A stretch of 64,000 nucleotides of DNA from Hymenobacter sp. UV11 (GCF_004684095.1 NZ_SRII01000009.1:62001-126000), one strand, 5' to 3'; positions 16,614 through 26,452 are shown, counted from the stretch's first letter. Notes: a model not told the origin generated them from the sequence alone. A program made the numbers and translations.

Positions 16614-17351
16614 AAGGAAGACGAAATCAACCAAAAGTACGGCGGGTATTCCGTAGCAGGCAAGCCCGCTAGGCCGGGGCACCCGCGCGGGGGTAGGGGC
16701 GCGAGCGTTGTTTCAAAATGCAAAACCTGGCCTTGAAACCAGCGCACTGCGTCCAATAGGCTTTTCGCGTGCAGTAGCAACTAGGGTGCCGCTTATTCTC
16801 AGTTTTTTCTTCGGGCTTACTCACGAGCCAGTAGGGGCCTTTTGCAGCCTGAAAAATAGTTGCCAGCGGCCTATTCCCTACCCCCCGGCGGCGTGGCAAG
16901 GCGGCTCCGGGAGCATGCTTTAGCGCCTTATCTATTAGGCTAATTAGTTGGGGCAATGAATTTTACTAAATATCCTTTCTCCTCTCTCATAACACAATGA
17001 GCTACGCAGGACTTTCTAGCCTTTCTACCTGAATTCAATAGTCTTCAAACCCACGCTACTGACCTCACCAGTTAGGCTTCTTGCCAACTTGGTCGCCAGT
17101 AGTAAAAAAGGCTTTTTTAATTGGATTATGGTGGCACAATAACTTATCTTGTTGTCAATTCTAACAATTTTTTACTATTTCAGCGGTTCGCATCCGCAAT
17201 CGTTTGCAGTTGTCATGCCCCCCTTTTTGACAGCTTTTTTGACTTGCTGGTGCCAGTAGTTTTCCTAGCTCTTAGGGGCTGCAAGCGGCAAAACAAGCCA
17301 AGTCTTTACTCATTTTCTTATTTCACTTTTCCCCACCCGTTTCAACGTTTT
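16614..17351. other. Long non-coding region upstream of the SusC gene
   Basis: About 740 nt between divergent genes. The half nearest susC is AT-rich and unlike the coding DNA, as expected for a regulatory region. The open frames here (for example minus 16669-16956 and plus 17121-17351) have no protein-like features. I see no convincing TAnnTTTG box, riboswitch or sRNA. Confidence 0.5.
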
Positions 17352-20300
17352 ATGAAACACTCCTACCTGGTGAAGCTACGGTTTCTCCTACTTTTGATTC
17401 TCGGTCTATCCGCCTCCCTAGGCGCTTGGGCTCAGGCTACTACCGGCTCGGTAAGCGGCCGCGTTGCGGATGCTAAAAACGAAGGCCTACCCGGTGTTAC
17501 GGTGCTGATTGAAGGCACCTCGGTAGGTGGCTCAACCAATGCCGACGGCACCTACACCATTGCGGGTGTGCCCGCTGGCCCCCACACGCTGATAATCTCG
17601 TTCATCGGCTACACTACTTCCCGAGTGCCCGTAACGGTGACCGCCGGCAGCACCACCAGCGTACCGGCCCAACTATTGGGCGAAAATGCCACGGCGCTCG
17701 GTGAAGCGGTAGTGATTGGCTACGGCACGCAGCGCCGCCAGGACCTGACCGGCGCGGTGGAGCAAATTGACTCTAAGCAGTTTGTAAAGGGCCAGGTAAC
17801 TAACCCCGAGCAGCTCATTCAGGGTAAGGTAGCAGGCGTGCAGATTACGACCGGCGGTGGTGCCCCAGGCTCCAACTCCCAGATTCTGATTCGCGGCGGC
17901 TCGTCGCTGTCGGCTTCCAACCAGCCCCTCATCGTTATCGACGGCGTACCGGTAGATAACACGGGCATTTCGGGTGCCTCCAACCCGCTCTCGCTCATCA
18001 ACCCCAACGACATCGAGAGCATTACGGTGCTGAAAGATGCCTCATCTACTGCTATTTACGGGGTGCGGGCCTCCAACGGCGTTATCTTGGTAACTACCAA
18101 GCGGGGTGTGCAGGGCGACTCCTTCCACGCCTCGGCTTCGACGCTGCAGTCGATTTCTACCCCCGTTAAGTACGTAGATGTGCTGAACGCAGACGAGTTT
18201 CGGGCGCTGGTGAATGCCAAGGGCAGCGCCAGCCAAAAAGCCTCGCTGGGCACGGCCAATACCGATTGGCAGCGGGAAATCTACCGCAATGCCTACTCGG
18301 CCGATAACAACGTGAGCATCAGCGGTGCAGCCGGCATCCTCCCCTACCGCATCTCGACGGGCTACCTCTACCAGGAGGGCATCTTGAAGCGCAATGACCT
18401 GAAGCGCTACACGGGCTCGCTCACGCTGAACCCCGTACTGCTCAACGGTAGCCTGAAGATTAACCTGAACCTCAAGGGCTCGTGGATTGACAACAACTTC
18501 TCGGACCAGGGCGCCGTGGGCGCGGCCGTGCTCTATGACCCTACCCAGCCCATCACCTCAACCGATGCGAAGTATGCCCCTTATGGTGGCTATTACCAGT
18601 TCCTGGACCCCAGCGGCAATGGGCAGCTTAACTCGCTGGCAACGCTTAACCCAGTGGGCCTCATCAACCAGCGCCGCGACCGCAGCACGGTGAAGCGCAG
18701 CATTGGCAATATTCAGCTTGACTACAAAATTCCGTTCATTACGGGCCTGAGTGCCAACGTAAACCTGGGCTACGACGTGCAGCGCGGCCGGGGCACGGTG
18801 AATGCCGCTACCAATGCGGCAGCATTCTACAACCAGCGCGGTGCCAACAACTACTACGCGCAGGATCTGAACAACACACTGCTCGAAGCCTACGGTCGCT
18901 ACGAGCACAGCTTTGGCAGCAATAGCAAGCTGGAATTCCTGGCGGGTTACTCCTACCAGAAATTTGAGAACCGCAACTACATCGTTAATAACTACTCGGC
19001 CGACGGCACCATCTTCCAGCAGCCCGTGGCACCAGCTTACAACGGGGAGTACACTACGCTCGACACCAACGTGCTGGAAGGTTACTACACCCGCCTTAAC
19101 CTGAATTTTTCGGAGAAATACCTGCTGACGGGGACGTTCCGGGCCGATGGCACGTCGCGCTTCAACCCTAACCACTTCGGTTATTTCCCATCGGGCGCGT
19201 TTGCCTGGCGCATCAAGGGCGAGGAATTCCTGAAAAACTCGACTGCTATTTCGGACCTGAAGCTGCGCGTGGGCTATGGCCAGACGGGTCAGCAAGACCT
19301 GGGGGGCAGTTACTACCCCTACCTGGCTAACCTAGGCCTGAGCACGCTCACGGCCCAGTATCAGCTTGGTAATCAGTTTTACCAGACCCTGCGCCCCAAC
19401 CAGTACAACCCCAATATCACTTGGGAAACGACGACGACGTACAATGCCGGTCTGGACTACGGTTTCTTCGACGGCCGCCTATATGGCTCATTCGACGTGT
19501 ACCAGCGCGACACCAAGAACCTGCTGTTCTTCACAAATATCCCGGCCCTGTCGGGTTTGTCTAACGCGGGCAACTTCAACGTGGGCTCGCTCACCAACAA
19601 GGGGGTAGAGGCCATCGTCAACCTGGACCTAGTTAAAGGTGACCGCCTCAACATTACGGTGAACGCCAACGCCACCTACAACCACAACGAAATCACGAAG
19701 CTTAGCAATTCCAACTCGTCCGATGACGTGGGCCAGAAGGTTGGCGGCATCAGCGGGGGGGTAGGCAACACGATTCAGGTGAACTCAGTGGGCTATTCGG
19801 CCAACACGTTCTACATGCAGCAGCAGGTATACGGCCAGAACGGCAAGCCGCTCGAAGGCGTGTATGTAGACCGCAACGGCAACGGCAGCACGGCCGACGA
19901 CTTCTACCGCTACAAGTCGGGCCGCCCGAACTACATCCTGGGTGGTGGTGCCAACATGAGCTACAAAGGCCTCAACGTGGCCTTCACGCTGCGCGCCAAC
20001 CTGGGCAACTACATCTACAACAACCAGCGCTCGCAGGCCTTCTACGACGCAACCAGCAATGGCTACGCCAGCAACAAAAACCGGGAGGTACTCAACTCGG
20101 GTTTCACCTCGTCTCAGATATACTCCGATTACTTCCTAGAGAACGGCTCTTTCCTGCGGATGCAGAACGCTACCCTGGGCTACAACTTCGGCGAACTAAT
20201 CAAAAAAGGCACGAACTTAAGCTTGTCGCTTGCAGTTCAAAACGTGTTTGTAATCACGAAGTATACGGGTCTGGACCCGGAAATCGTGAACTTCCCAACT

Positions 20301-20384
20301 GGTTCGCCGCCGGCACCCGGCATCGACCAGACCATCTACCCCCGCCCCCGCACCTTCACGGTTGGGTTGAATCTTGGCATCTAA
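17352..20384 (+). CDS. SusC/RagA-family TonB-linked outer-membrane transporter
   Basis: A 1010-residue TonB-dependent transporter of the SusC type that, with SusD, imports glycans or peptides across the outer membrane. Start at 17352 (MKHSYLVKLRFLLLLILGL...) gives a signal peptide ending GAWAQ; the longer frame to 17121 is rejected. Order: carboxypeptidase-regulatory-like domain (about 27-110, GSVSGRVADAKNEGLPGVTVLIEG), plug domain starting YGTQRRQDLTGAV, with IRGGSSLSASNQPLIVIDGVP and the SusC hallmark DIESITVLKDASSTAIYGVRASNGVILV. The barrel runs to an RPRTFTVGLNLGI end. No sigma/anti-sigma pair is adjacent. Confidence 0.95.
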   Translation: MKHSYLVKLRFLLLLILGLSASLGAWAQATTGSVSGRVADAKNEGLPGVTVLIEGTSVGGSTNADGTYTIAGVPAGPHTLIISFIGYTTSRVPVTVTAGSTTSVPAQLLGENATALGEAVVIGYGTQRRQDLTGAVEQIDSKQFVKGQVTNPEQLIQGKVAGVQITTGGGAPGSNSQILIRGGSSLSASNQPLIVIDGVPVDNTGISGASNPLSLINPNDIESITVLKDASSTAIYGVRASNGVILVTTKRGVQGDSFHASASTLQSISTPVKYVDVLNADEFRALVNAKGSASQKASLGTANTDWQREIYRNAYSADNNVSISGAAGILPYRISTGYLYQEGILKRNDLKRYTGSLTLNPVLLNGSLKINLNLKGSWIDNNFSDQGAVGAAVLYDPTQPITSTDAKYAPYGGYYQFLDPSGNGQLNSLATLNPVGLINQRRDRSTVKRSIGNIQLDYKIPFITGLSANVNLGYDVQRGRGTVNAATNAAAFYNQRGANNYYAQDLNNTLLEAYGRYEHSFGSNSKLEFLAGYSYQKFENRNYIVNNYSADGTIFQQPVAPAYNGEYTTLDTNVLEGYYTRLNLNFSEKYLLTGTFRADGTSRFNPNHFGYFPSGAFAWRIKGEEFLKNSTAISDLKLRVGYGQTGQQDLGGSYYPYLANLGLSTLTAQYQLGNQFYQTLRPNQYNPNITWETTTTYNAGLDYGFFDGRLYGSFDVYQRDTKNLLFFTNIPALSGLSNAGNFNVGSLTNKGVEAIVNLDLVKGDRLNITVNANATYNHNEITKLSNSNSSDDVGQKVGGISGGVGNTIQVNSVGYSANTFYMQQQVYGQNGKPLEGVYVDRNGNGSTADDFYRYKSGRPNYILGGGANMSYKGLNVAFTLRANLGNYIYNNQRSQAFYDATSNGYASNKNREVLNSGFTSSQIYSDYFLENGSFLRMQNATLGYNFGELIKKGTNLSLSLAVQNVFVITKYTGLDPEIVNFPTGSPPAPGIDQTIYPRPRTFTVGLNLGI

Positions 20385-20406
20385 TTTTTCCCACCCTCTC
20401 GCAATT

Positions 20407-22026
20407 ATGCAACGCAATTTCACTCGCACCCTGGGAATGTTAGCACTGGCCGCTGGGCTGGCCGCCGCTTCCTCGTGTACCAAAGACCTCAACCAGACCC
20501 CCGACTACTCGGCCAACTCCGAAGTAGTGTACAGCGACCCGGCCCAGATTCAGCAGGTGCTGGCGCGCCTCTACGCCACTTTTGCGGTGAGCGGCCAGAA
20601 TGGCCCATCAAGTGGCACTGCCCAGCCTGATATTTCGGGTATCGACGAAGGCTTCTCAAACTACCTGCGCCAGTACTGGCAAATTCAGGAAGTAACCACC
20701 GACGAAGCCGTAATTGGCTGGACCGACAGTGGCCTTCCTGACCTCAATACCAATAAGTGGGATGCCAACAACGCCTTTGTGCGCGCTACCTACGACCGGG
20801 TTTTTTACGAAATCGCACTCTGCAACGAGTTCATTCGCCAAACTTCGGATGCCAACCTCACGAAGCGTGGCCTGAGCACCGACGCGGCCAGCACCGTGCG
20901 CACCTACCGCGACGAAGCCCGCGTGCTGCGCGCGCTGAGCTACTGGCACGCTATCGACCTATTTGGCGGCGGCCCCTTTGCTACGGAAGCCGACGCTATC
21001 GGCACCATTCCGTCCTACAAGAAGGGTAGCGATATGTTTACCTACGTCGAGTCAGAGCTGAAAGCCGTTGACGTGGCTGGCCTGCTGCTGAAGCCACGCG
21101 CCGTATATGCCCGCGTAGACCAAGCCGTGTGCTGGACGCTGCTCACCAAGCTTTACCTGAATGCAAAAGTGTATACGGGTACCGACCGCTCGACTGACGC
21201 CATTACCTACGCCAACAAAGTATTGAACGCCGGTTATACACTGAGCCCCACCTACTCGTGGCTCTTCCTGGCAGATAATGATAAGAGTGCAGCCCGCAAC
21301 GAAATCATTTTCCCTATTGCGTTCGACGGCATCAAAACGCAAACCTACGGCGGCATGACCTACCTGATTCACGCGCCGGTAGGTGGCTCGGTTCAGCCCG
21401 CCACTATTGGAATCAACGGTGGCTGGGGCGGCTTGCGCACCAAGCCGGCACTGACTTCGCTCTTTCCGGGCGGGGCTACCAGCACGGCTGATACTCGCCA
21501 GACGCTGTTCTACACCAAAGGCCAGAAATCGAGCGTCGATACGCTAGCCCTGTTCACCAACGGTTACTTGGTTCTGAAGTATAGGAACGTGACTTCAACC
21601 GGCAAGCAAGGCTCTGACGCGCAGGTAAACGGCGGCTCCGGCAACTTCCCCGACACCGACTTCCCCATGTTCCGCCTCGCCGATGTGCAGCTGATGTACG
21701 CCGAAGCACTGCTCCGGGGTGGCACGGGCGGCACGGCCGGCACGGCCCTCGCGCAAGTCAATGCAGTGCGCGCTCGCTCGGGTGCAGCCCCGCTTGCCAG
21801 CGTGCAGCTCGCCGACATCCTCGATGAGCGTGGCCGCGAATTGTATTGGGAAGGCCACCGCCGCACCGACCTCATTCGCTTCGGCAAGTACACAACCGGT
21901 TACAACTGGGCATTCAAGGGCGGCTTACCCGCTGGCAAGGATATCGAAGCGTTTCGCACGATATTCCCCCTTCCGAATACCGACCGGGTAGTGAATCCTA
22001 ACCTGCCGCAAAATCCTGGCTACTAA
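20407..22026 (+). CDS. RagB/SusD-family nutrient-binding outer-membrane lipoprotein
   Basis: A 539-residue SusD-type lipoprotein that caps the SusC barrel and captures substrate. Start at 20407 gives a lipoprotein signal (AAGLAAASSCTKDLNQTP) with the lipobox Cys at about residue 19. TPR-like helices and the C-terminal RagB/SusD landmarks are present: RLADVQLMYAEALLRGG, ALAQVNAVRARSGA, ILDERGRELYWEGHRRTDLIRFGKY and FPLPNTDRVVNPNLPQNPGY. It begins 22 nt after susC, so the pair is one operon. The substrate cannot be told; no glycan hydrolase lies next to it. Confidence 0.95.
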   Translation: MQRNFTRTLGMLALAAGLAAASSCTKDLNQTPDYSANSEVVYSDPAQIQQVLARLYATFAVSGQNGPSSGTAQPDISGIDEGFSNYLRQYWQIQEVTTDEAVIGWTDSGLPDLNTNKWDANNAFVRATYDRVFYEIALCNEFIRQTSDANLTKRGLSTDAASTVRTYRDEARVLRALSYWHAIDLFGGGPFATEADAIGTIPSYKKGSDMFTYVESELKAVDVAGLLLKPRAVYARVDQAVCWTLLTKLYLNAKVYTGTDRSTDAITYANKVLNAGYTLSPTYSWLFLADNDKSAARNEIIFPIAFDGIKTQTYGGMTYLIHAPVGGSVQPATIGINGGWGGLRTKPALTSLFPGGATSTADTRQTLFYTKGQKSSVDTLALFTNGYLVLKYRNVTSTGKQGSDAQVNGGSGNFPDTDFPMFRLADVQLMYAEALLRGGTGGTAGTALAQVNAVRARSGAAPLASVQLADILDERGRELYWEGHRRTDLIRFGKYTTGYNWAFKGGLPAGKDIEAFRTIFPLPNTDRVVNPNLPQNPGY

Positions 22027-22046
22027 GCCTCCTTTGCCCGAATACA

Positions 22047-22077
22047 CGGAGCGCTGCACCAGCAGCGCTCCGGTTTT
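22047..22077 (+). terminator. Intrinsic terminator after susD
   Basis: An 11-bp perfect stem CGGAGCGCTGC / GCAGCGCTCCG with loop ACCA is followed by GTTTT, 20 nt after the susD stop. Confidence 0.8.
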
Positions 22078-22078
22078 A

Positions 22079-22255
22079 ATCCTTTGGGATAACCTCGCCC
22101 TTGGGGGCACCTGGAGTAGTACTGGCAGCTCGCTTGTACAGAATGCTGACGACATCGTGGTACCTACGGCTAAAACGTACACCATCGTTCTCACGCCTAG
22201 TACGCTCGATACCAACACTAAGAAAATTACCGGAGCTAGCTTTACCGTTAAGTAA
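22079..22255 (+). pseudogene. Stranded C-terminal tail resembling a SusE/SusF-type surface protein
   Basis: The frame ending at 22255 translates to WDNLALGGTWSS..., then DDIVVPTAKTYTIVLTPST and a final ITGASFTVK. This beta-strand pattern resembles the C-terminal end of SusE/SusF-like glycan-binding proteins (xxIxVxxAGxYxVxxN...). The frame runs back only into the susD terminator, and no start or signal peptide exists, so it cannot be an intact gene. It sits between two terminators directly behind susD, where SusE-type genes normally lie. Best explained as the 3' remnant left by a deletion; the family match is by eye and weak. Confidence 0.4.
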
Positions 22256-22277
22256 GGAGCTACTTACCTTGTAGAAT

Positions 22278-22310
22278 AAAAAAAGCCGCTGTTTATCAGC
22301 GGCTTTTTTT
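22278..22310 (+). terminator. Intrinsic terminator
   Basis: A hairpin AAAAAAGCCGCTG / CAGCGGCTTTTTT (loop TTTAT) with T-run. It follows the stranded SusE/F-like tail and would have been the natural terminator of that gene; it also can work in reverse. Confidence 0.85.
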
Positions 22311-22507
22311 ATGCGATTACGATTTTCGGCACTAAAATAGCAGCAACTTGTGTTTGTAGCGGGTCCCCGTTTTGTGAGCTGGCAGCGACAAGCCATCAAC
22401 TGAAAACCCAGGCCCCGCAATTCGTCTCGTTTTAAACACTACTGATTTCTTTTATAGGCAATTCCTACAGAATAAATAATACGTAGTAGTTATATTACCT
22501 AGCATAT

Positions 22508-22963
22508 ATGCGCACTATTCCCCTATTTTTGGTAGCAGCCGGTTTCTCGCTTGCTTCCTTACCCGCCATGGCCCAGTTGGCTTCGGCTACCATCAAGGCT
22601 GCTGAACCGGTGGCGCCCCGCCCTACCTCGGTAGCCGACCGCGCCGAAGCCCTTACGGTAAACATGACGCAGGCACTTAGCCTGAATCCTGCTCAAGTCG
22701 AGAAAGTCCGGCTAATCAATACCAATTCGGTGCGCAACCTGGAGGCCGCCCGCGTGCGCTACCGGCAGGAGCCGGCCAAGCTGCGCGGCTCCATTGAGGA
22801 TATTGGCCTGGCGCGCCTGGAGCAGTTGAAAGACGTGCTCAATCCTGCCCAATTTGCTCGCTATCAGCAGAAGAGGGAAGAGAAAATGGGCATTCCTACG
22901 GTGCGAGGCAACCAAGGCAACCCTACCCCCGGCCTGCCCACCGGCCGGGGCGACGATAACTAG
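22508..22963 (+). CDS. Secreted Spy/CpxP-like helical protein
   Basis: A 151-residue exported protein (signal peptide ending AMAQ at about residue 25). The mature region is helical with a pattern like the LTxxQ family of periplasmic chaperones: LTVNMTQALSLNPAQVEKVRLINTNSVRNLEAARVRY, then LNPAQFARYQQKREEK. The C-terminus is a Gly/Pro/Asn-rich tail. The role would be periplasmic stress or protein chaperoning; this is inferred from resemblance only. It converges with, and overlaps by 4 nt, the phospholipase-like gene. Confidence 0.6.
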   Translation: MRTIPLFLVAAGFSLASLPAMAQLASATIKAAEPVAPRPTSVADRAEALTVNMTQALSLNPAQVEKVRLINTNSVRNLEAARVRYRQEPAKLRGSIEDIGLARLEQLKDVLNPAQFARYQQKREEKMGIPTVRGNQGNPTPGLPTGRGDDN

Positions 22964-24237
22964 GGTTTCAGGGCGCGCAAGCGTACCAAGGCCTCCTGGG
23001 TTTTGCGCAGGTTGTCCTTTTCCTTCTCCTCCACATTGCTTGGTGAGCGTGAGTTGTCGGCGAAGAAAGCCAAGATATTCTGGCGCACCGGAGGCGTAAT
23101 GTCTTTGAAATCGTTTTTGGCCAGCTCGCGTACCCATTCGCCGTAAGTGCGGTCGGCCAGGCTGTACTCGCCCAAGAGGGTAGGATGACCGGTATCGAAA
23201 TCGGTGTTAGGCAATTTGGGCGCCTGGTTCACCTCGGCCGTTTGCGCATTCAGGAACCGGCAGTACGTCAAGATAGTCTGGTGAAAGCTGGCACGAAACA
23301 GTGCCTGCGACTTGGGTGAAGGAGCAATAAACTTGAGACTCTTGAGCTTACCAACTTTCGGGATAATCTGGATAATGCCGGCCACGATGCGCGCGCCGAA
23401 ACCCGGCCGCTCATAGTTTGAGCCGTACTCGCGCTCATAATTAGCTTTGCTCTGCTTGTACACGTAATCGCGGCGGCGAATGCGGCGGTTCACTTTGCGC
23501 AGCTCGTGCCGATTGGCGCGCCAGGCGGCCCGGCTGGCCAGCGGAATGAGGTTACGCACCGCAAAGCGATACGAACCCAGCGCTAGTTCTACGTTGAACA
23601 CTATCTGCTTCAGCTCCAGGCCATATGTTTGGGCAAAGGCGCGCTCCAGAAGGTCTTTGCTGACCTTAAAGCCAATAAAATCGTGGTAGGCATTGGAGCG
23701 GTAGCGCCCGGCGGCCAACTGCGTTACGTCGAAGGCAAATTCGGTGCGGCCGTGCGCCACCGGGTCTTCCGCATACGTCACCACCGGCCCATATTGCTCG
23801 CCAAGCTTGGGGAAAAGGAGAGGCACCGAGCGGTTGATACCCATTTCGTGGCCGTAGATATCGGCGGCGTAGTGGGCCAGCGCCCCCAGGGCAAAGGCGT
23901 ATTCGTTACGGTCGCGCGCTTCCTTCAATAAATTGCTGACAAAATCACCCGACCGTACGTAATGGGCCAGGTTGGTAAAGAGCGGCGAGCCGAAGGGGTA
24001 GTAGCCCATATCCTGCATAATGGAGCCTCCGTAGGCATAGGCTTTCGCGTTGCGCAGGTCCTCTTCGCTACCCCCCGGAAAGCGCCGCTCAATGGCCGGG
24101 CGCAGGCACGGCGTCCAGCACGAGTCAATATTGGCTTGGTGGCTGAGTACAGAATAGGCTTGGGCCGGGCGTTGCGCCAACAGCAGCAACCCCACTAGTA
24201 GTATGCCGAGAATGCGCGGCAGGGATATACATTTCAT
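22960..24237 (-). CDS. Zinc-dependent phospholipase C-like protein, secreted
   Basis: A 425-residue exported protein with a signal peptide (MKCISLPRILGILLVGLLLLAQRPAQA). The mature start AYSVLSHQANIDSCW and the later YAFALGALAHYAADIYGHEMGIN carry the His/Asp residues typical of the zinc-dependent phospholipase C/S1-P1 nuclease fold. A basic segment (about 245-290, KVNRRIRRRDYVYKQSKANYEREYG) follows. The long upstream frame to 24654 overlaps the CoA-transferase in another frame and was rejected. Substrate likely phospholipid, but the family is diverse. Confidence 0.82.
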   Translation of the reverse strand: MKCISLPRILGILLVGLLLLAQRPAQAYSVLSHQANIDSCWTPCLRPAIERRFPGGSEEDLRNAKAYAYGGSIMQDMGYYPFGSPLFTNLAHYVRSGDFVSNLLKEARDRNEYAFALGALAHYAADIYGHEMGINRSVPLLFPKLGEQYGPVVTYAEDPVAHGRTEFAFDVTQLAAGRYRSNAYHDFIGFKVSKDLLERAFAQTYGLELKQIVFNVELALGSYRFAVRNLIPLASRAAWRANRHELRKVNRRIRRRDYVYKQSKANYEREYGSNYERPGFGARIVAGIIQIIPKVGKLKSLKFIAPSPKSQALFRASFHQTILTYCRFLNAQTAEVNQAPKLPNTDFDTGHPTLLGEYSLADRTYGEWVRELAKNDFKDITPPVRQNILAFFADNSRSPSNVEEKEKDNLRKTQEALVRLRALKP

Positions 24238-24314
24238 GCAAAAGCGGTAACGAATTACCTCAACGGTAAAGCCTGGGAAGGCGTTGCGAGGCACCGCTTG
24301 TCCAATTATCGCGC

Positions 24315-25439
24315 CTAACCTCCATTGGGCAGCGGCGGGGGGGGTAGCAAGGTAGCGGCAGTGGGCCAGGCCGAGCTGCGAAACGCTACGGTGCGCAGGC
24401 CGGGGTAGGGAAAAGTGGCCGCCGGGGGCAGCAGCATGGCCCGCGCCACCTCCTGGTCCAGGGCCTCGCCTACCGAGTGCACTGCGCCAGCCGGCACGCC
24501 CAAGCGGGCTAGCTCGTGCAGCAGGGCCGCGCCGTTGAGCTCCGCAATGCGCACCAGCAGCAGCTCTTCGAGTGCCTGGCGGTGGCGCACCCGGGCGGGG
24601 TTGGTGGCAAAGCGCACTTCGCGGGCCCAGTGCGGCCGTTGCAGCACCAAGCACAGCTGCCCGAACTGCGCGTCGGTGCCCACGGCCAGCACCAGCCGCT
24701 GGCCATCGGCGGCGCGGTACACGGTGCCGTAGGGCACAATGCCAGGGTGGCCCGAGCCCAGCGGCACGGGGTCGTGGCCGGTGGTGAGCCAGGTAGCGCC
24801 CTGGTTGGCCAGCGAGGCCAGCGCGCTATCGTGCAGGCTCACTTCGATTAAGGCACCCAGGCCGGTTTTCTCGCGCTGATACAACGCCGTAAGGATACCT
24901 TCTTTGAGCTGGTGCGCGGCCAGCAGGTCAATGAGGGCCACGGGCATCTTCTGGGGCGGGTCGGCCGAGCCAGCGGCATTGAGGTGCATGAAGCCGGTTT
25001 CGGCCTGGAGCACGGCATCGTAGCCCACGCGCGGGCTGGCGGGGCCGTAGCCCGTGAGGTGCGCGTAGATGAGGCGCGGATTGAGGGCTCGCAGGGGGGT
25101 AGGGCCAGCGCCCAGCTGGTCGGCGGCACCGGGCTTGAAGCTGGCTACCAGTACGTCGGCCTGGGCCGCCAGCCGGTGCAGTTCGGCCTGCGCGGCGGGC
25201 TGCGTGAGGTCGAGTACCAGCGAGGTTTTGCCCCAGTTAGAAGCCGCGAAGTAGGCTGATACGCTGCTCTCGGGGTCGTCGCCAGCGGTGCGCCAGGTAC
25301 GGGTTACGTCGCCGGCGGGCGCTTCTACTTTCAGCACCGCTGCCCCCAGCTCGGCAAAGAACTGGCCCACTTGCGGGCCGGCTAGCACGGTAGCCAGCTC
25401 CAGGACGCGCAGGCCGGCAAAGGGCAGGGTAGCAGTCAT
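24315..25439 (-). CDS. CaiB/BaiF (class III) CoA-transferase family protein
   Basis: A 374-residue CoA-transferase of family III, which moves CoA between organic acids through an aspartyl-CoA intermediate. Landmarks: GLRVLELATVLAGPQVGQFFAELGAAVLKVEAP at the N-terminus, NWGKTSLVLDLTQ, and YAHLTGYGP. Asp171 in VALIDLLAAHQLKEGILTALYQREKTG is in the expected place for the catalytic Asp. Length is slightly short for the family. The start codon overlaps the stop of the small gene upstream (TGATG), indicating translational coupling. Confidence 0.88.
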   Translation of the reverse strand: MTATLPFAGLRVLELATVLAGPQVGQFFAELGAAVLKVEAPAGDVTRTWRTAGDDPESSVSAYFAASNWGKTSLVLDLTQPAAQAELHRLAAQADVLVASFKPGAADQLGAGPTPLRALNPRLIYAHLTGYGPASPRVGYDAVLQAETGFMHLNAAGSADPPQKMPVALIDLLAAHQLKEGILTALYQREKTGLGALIEVSLHDSALASLANQGATWLTTGHDPVPLGSGHPGIVPYGTVYRAADGQRLVLAVGTDAQFGQLCLVLQRPHWAREVRFATNPARVRHRQALEELLLVRIAELNGAALLHELARLGVPAGAVHSVGEALDQEVARAMLLPPAATFPYPGLRTVAFRSSAWPTAATLLPPPPLPNGG

Positions 25440-25654
25440 CAGCCTAAAGGATATAGCAGTTTTTTATCGGTTTGCACCCGCGACGCCCATTCTATGCATT
25501 CCCACACGGCCATGGCAATGGAGGCTTTCTGGCACATGAGTTCCATACGAACTTGCTGCTGCTTAAAAAGAAGCACCGTATAGCTACCGGTGGTCGACAG
25601 CTTCACGCGCACTTTCCAACCGGCGGGCAGACTAAGAATTTTTTTAGGTTTCAT
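25439..25654 (-). CDS. Small protein of unknown function, coupled to the CoA-transferase
   Basis: A 71-residue protein (MKPKKILSLPAGWKVRVKLSTTGSY...). I recognise no family. The N-terminal half looks like beta-strands, followed by a helix around MCQKASIAMAVWECIEWASRV. Its TGA stop overlaps the ATG of the CoA-transferase (TGATG). The longer frame to 25696 starts within the methyltransferase gene and is less likely. The coding status is supported by coupling rather than by homology. Confidence 0.55.
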   Translation of the reverse strand: MKPKKILSLPAGWKVRVKLSTTGSYTVLLFKQQQVRMELMCQKASIAMAVWECIEWASRVQTDKKLLYPLG

Positions 25655-25673
25655 CGAAATAGTTGCTACTTCA

Positions 25674-26414
25674 TTACACCACGCCGGCCCGCGCAAACAC
25701 TGGAAATACTATTTCCCGCTCCCCTACCCCCCACTGGCGCGTCAGCTCATCGGCTATGAGCAGCACGGCATCGGCATTATCGTGCTGGCGGCCGTAGTTG
25801 GCCACCGCCGACCACGTGCGCAGATAATCTAGGTACCAGGCCGCCGACCACTGCCGCCGTACCTCAAACCGAGCGGTGCGCACGCGGGCAAAGGGAAATT
25901 GCAGCCGCGCGTACTCATCTAATACGTGCCAGCGGTTGGCGTCCCAGTAAGAACCCACCACCTCATCGTGAAAGTGCCGGATGAGCGCATCCAACTCCGC
26001 GCTGCCCGTCTGGCCCAGGCCGTAGCCCCACTCGGCCAACACGGTGCCGGGGCCGGCCACGCGCCGCACCTCGCGGTGGTAGGCCTCCTGGTCGAACCAG
26101 TGTACGGCCTGCCCCACGGTAATTAGGTCGAAGTAGTCGTCGGGGAAGGGCGTATGCTCGGCCGTGGCTACCTGGTAGTGGATATTGGGCCGCTCCTCGG
26201 CTTCAGCTAGCTGATTGGCGCTGAGGTCAGTAGCCTCCACATCGCGAAAGTGGTCGGCTAGCACCGTGGCCACTTGGCCATTGCCGGTGGCGCAGTCCCA
26301 GGCCCGCAGGCGGTTAGGCACCTGCGGCAATAGCCAGGCGTAGAGTTCGGGTGGGTAGGAGAGGCGATAACGAGCGTACTGCGCGGCTTGCTCCGAAAAA
26401 CGGTCAAGGGACAT
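25674..26414 (-). CDS. Class I SAM-dependent methyltransferase
   Basis: A 246-residue methyltransferase of the Methyltransf_11 type. The SAM-binding motif I reads AWDCATGNGQVATVLADHF (about residues 38-56), followed by EATDLSANQLAEAE (motif II acidic residue) and FDLITVGQAVHWFD (motif IV). The opening RFSEQAAQYARYRLSYPPELYAWL is typical of the family related to trans-aconitate/ubiquinone-type enzymes. Substrate unknown. Its start is divergent from the DEAD-box helicase gene. Confidence 0.88.
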   Translation of the reverse strand: MSLDRFSEQAAQYARYRLSYPPELYAWLLPQVPNRLRAWDCATGNGQVATVLADHFRDVEATDLSANQLAEAEERPNIHYQVATAEHTPFPDDYFDLITVGQAVHWFDQEAYHREVRRVAGPGTVLAEWGYGLGQTGSAELDALIRHFHDEVVGSYWDANRWHVLDEYARLQFPFARVRTARFEVRRQWSAAWYLDYLRTWSAVANYGRQHDNADAVLLIADELTRQWGVGEREIVFPVFARAGVV

Positions 26415-26452
26415 GGGGCGAAGGTAGGCGCAAGCGGGGCACTTATTCAGCT

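Noticed and set aside
16669..16956. 95-codon minus-strand frame upstream of the secreted protein
   Set aside because: No signal peptide, domain, or promoter; the region is AT-rich regulatory DNA.
22960..24654. 564-codon version of the phospholipase C-like protein
   Set aside because: The extra N-terminus overlaps the CoA-transferase gene in another frame; the signal peptide starts at 24237.
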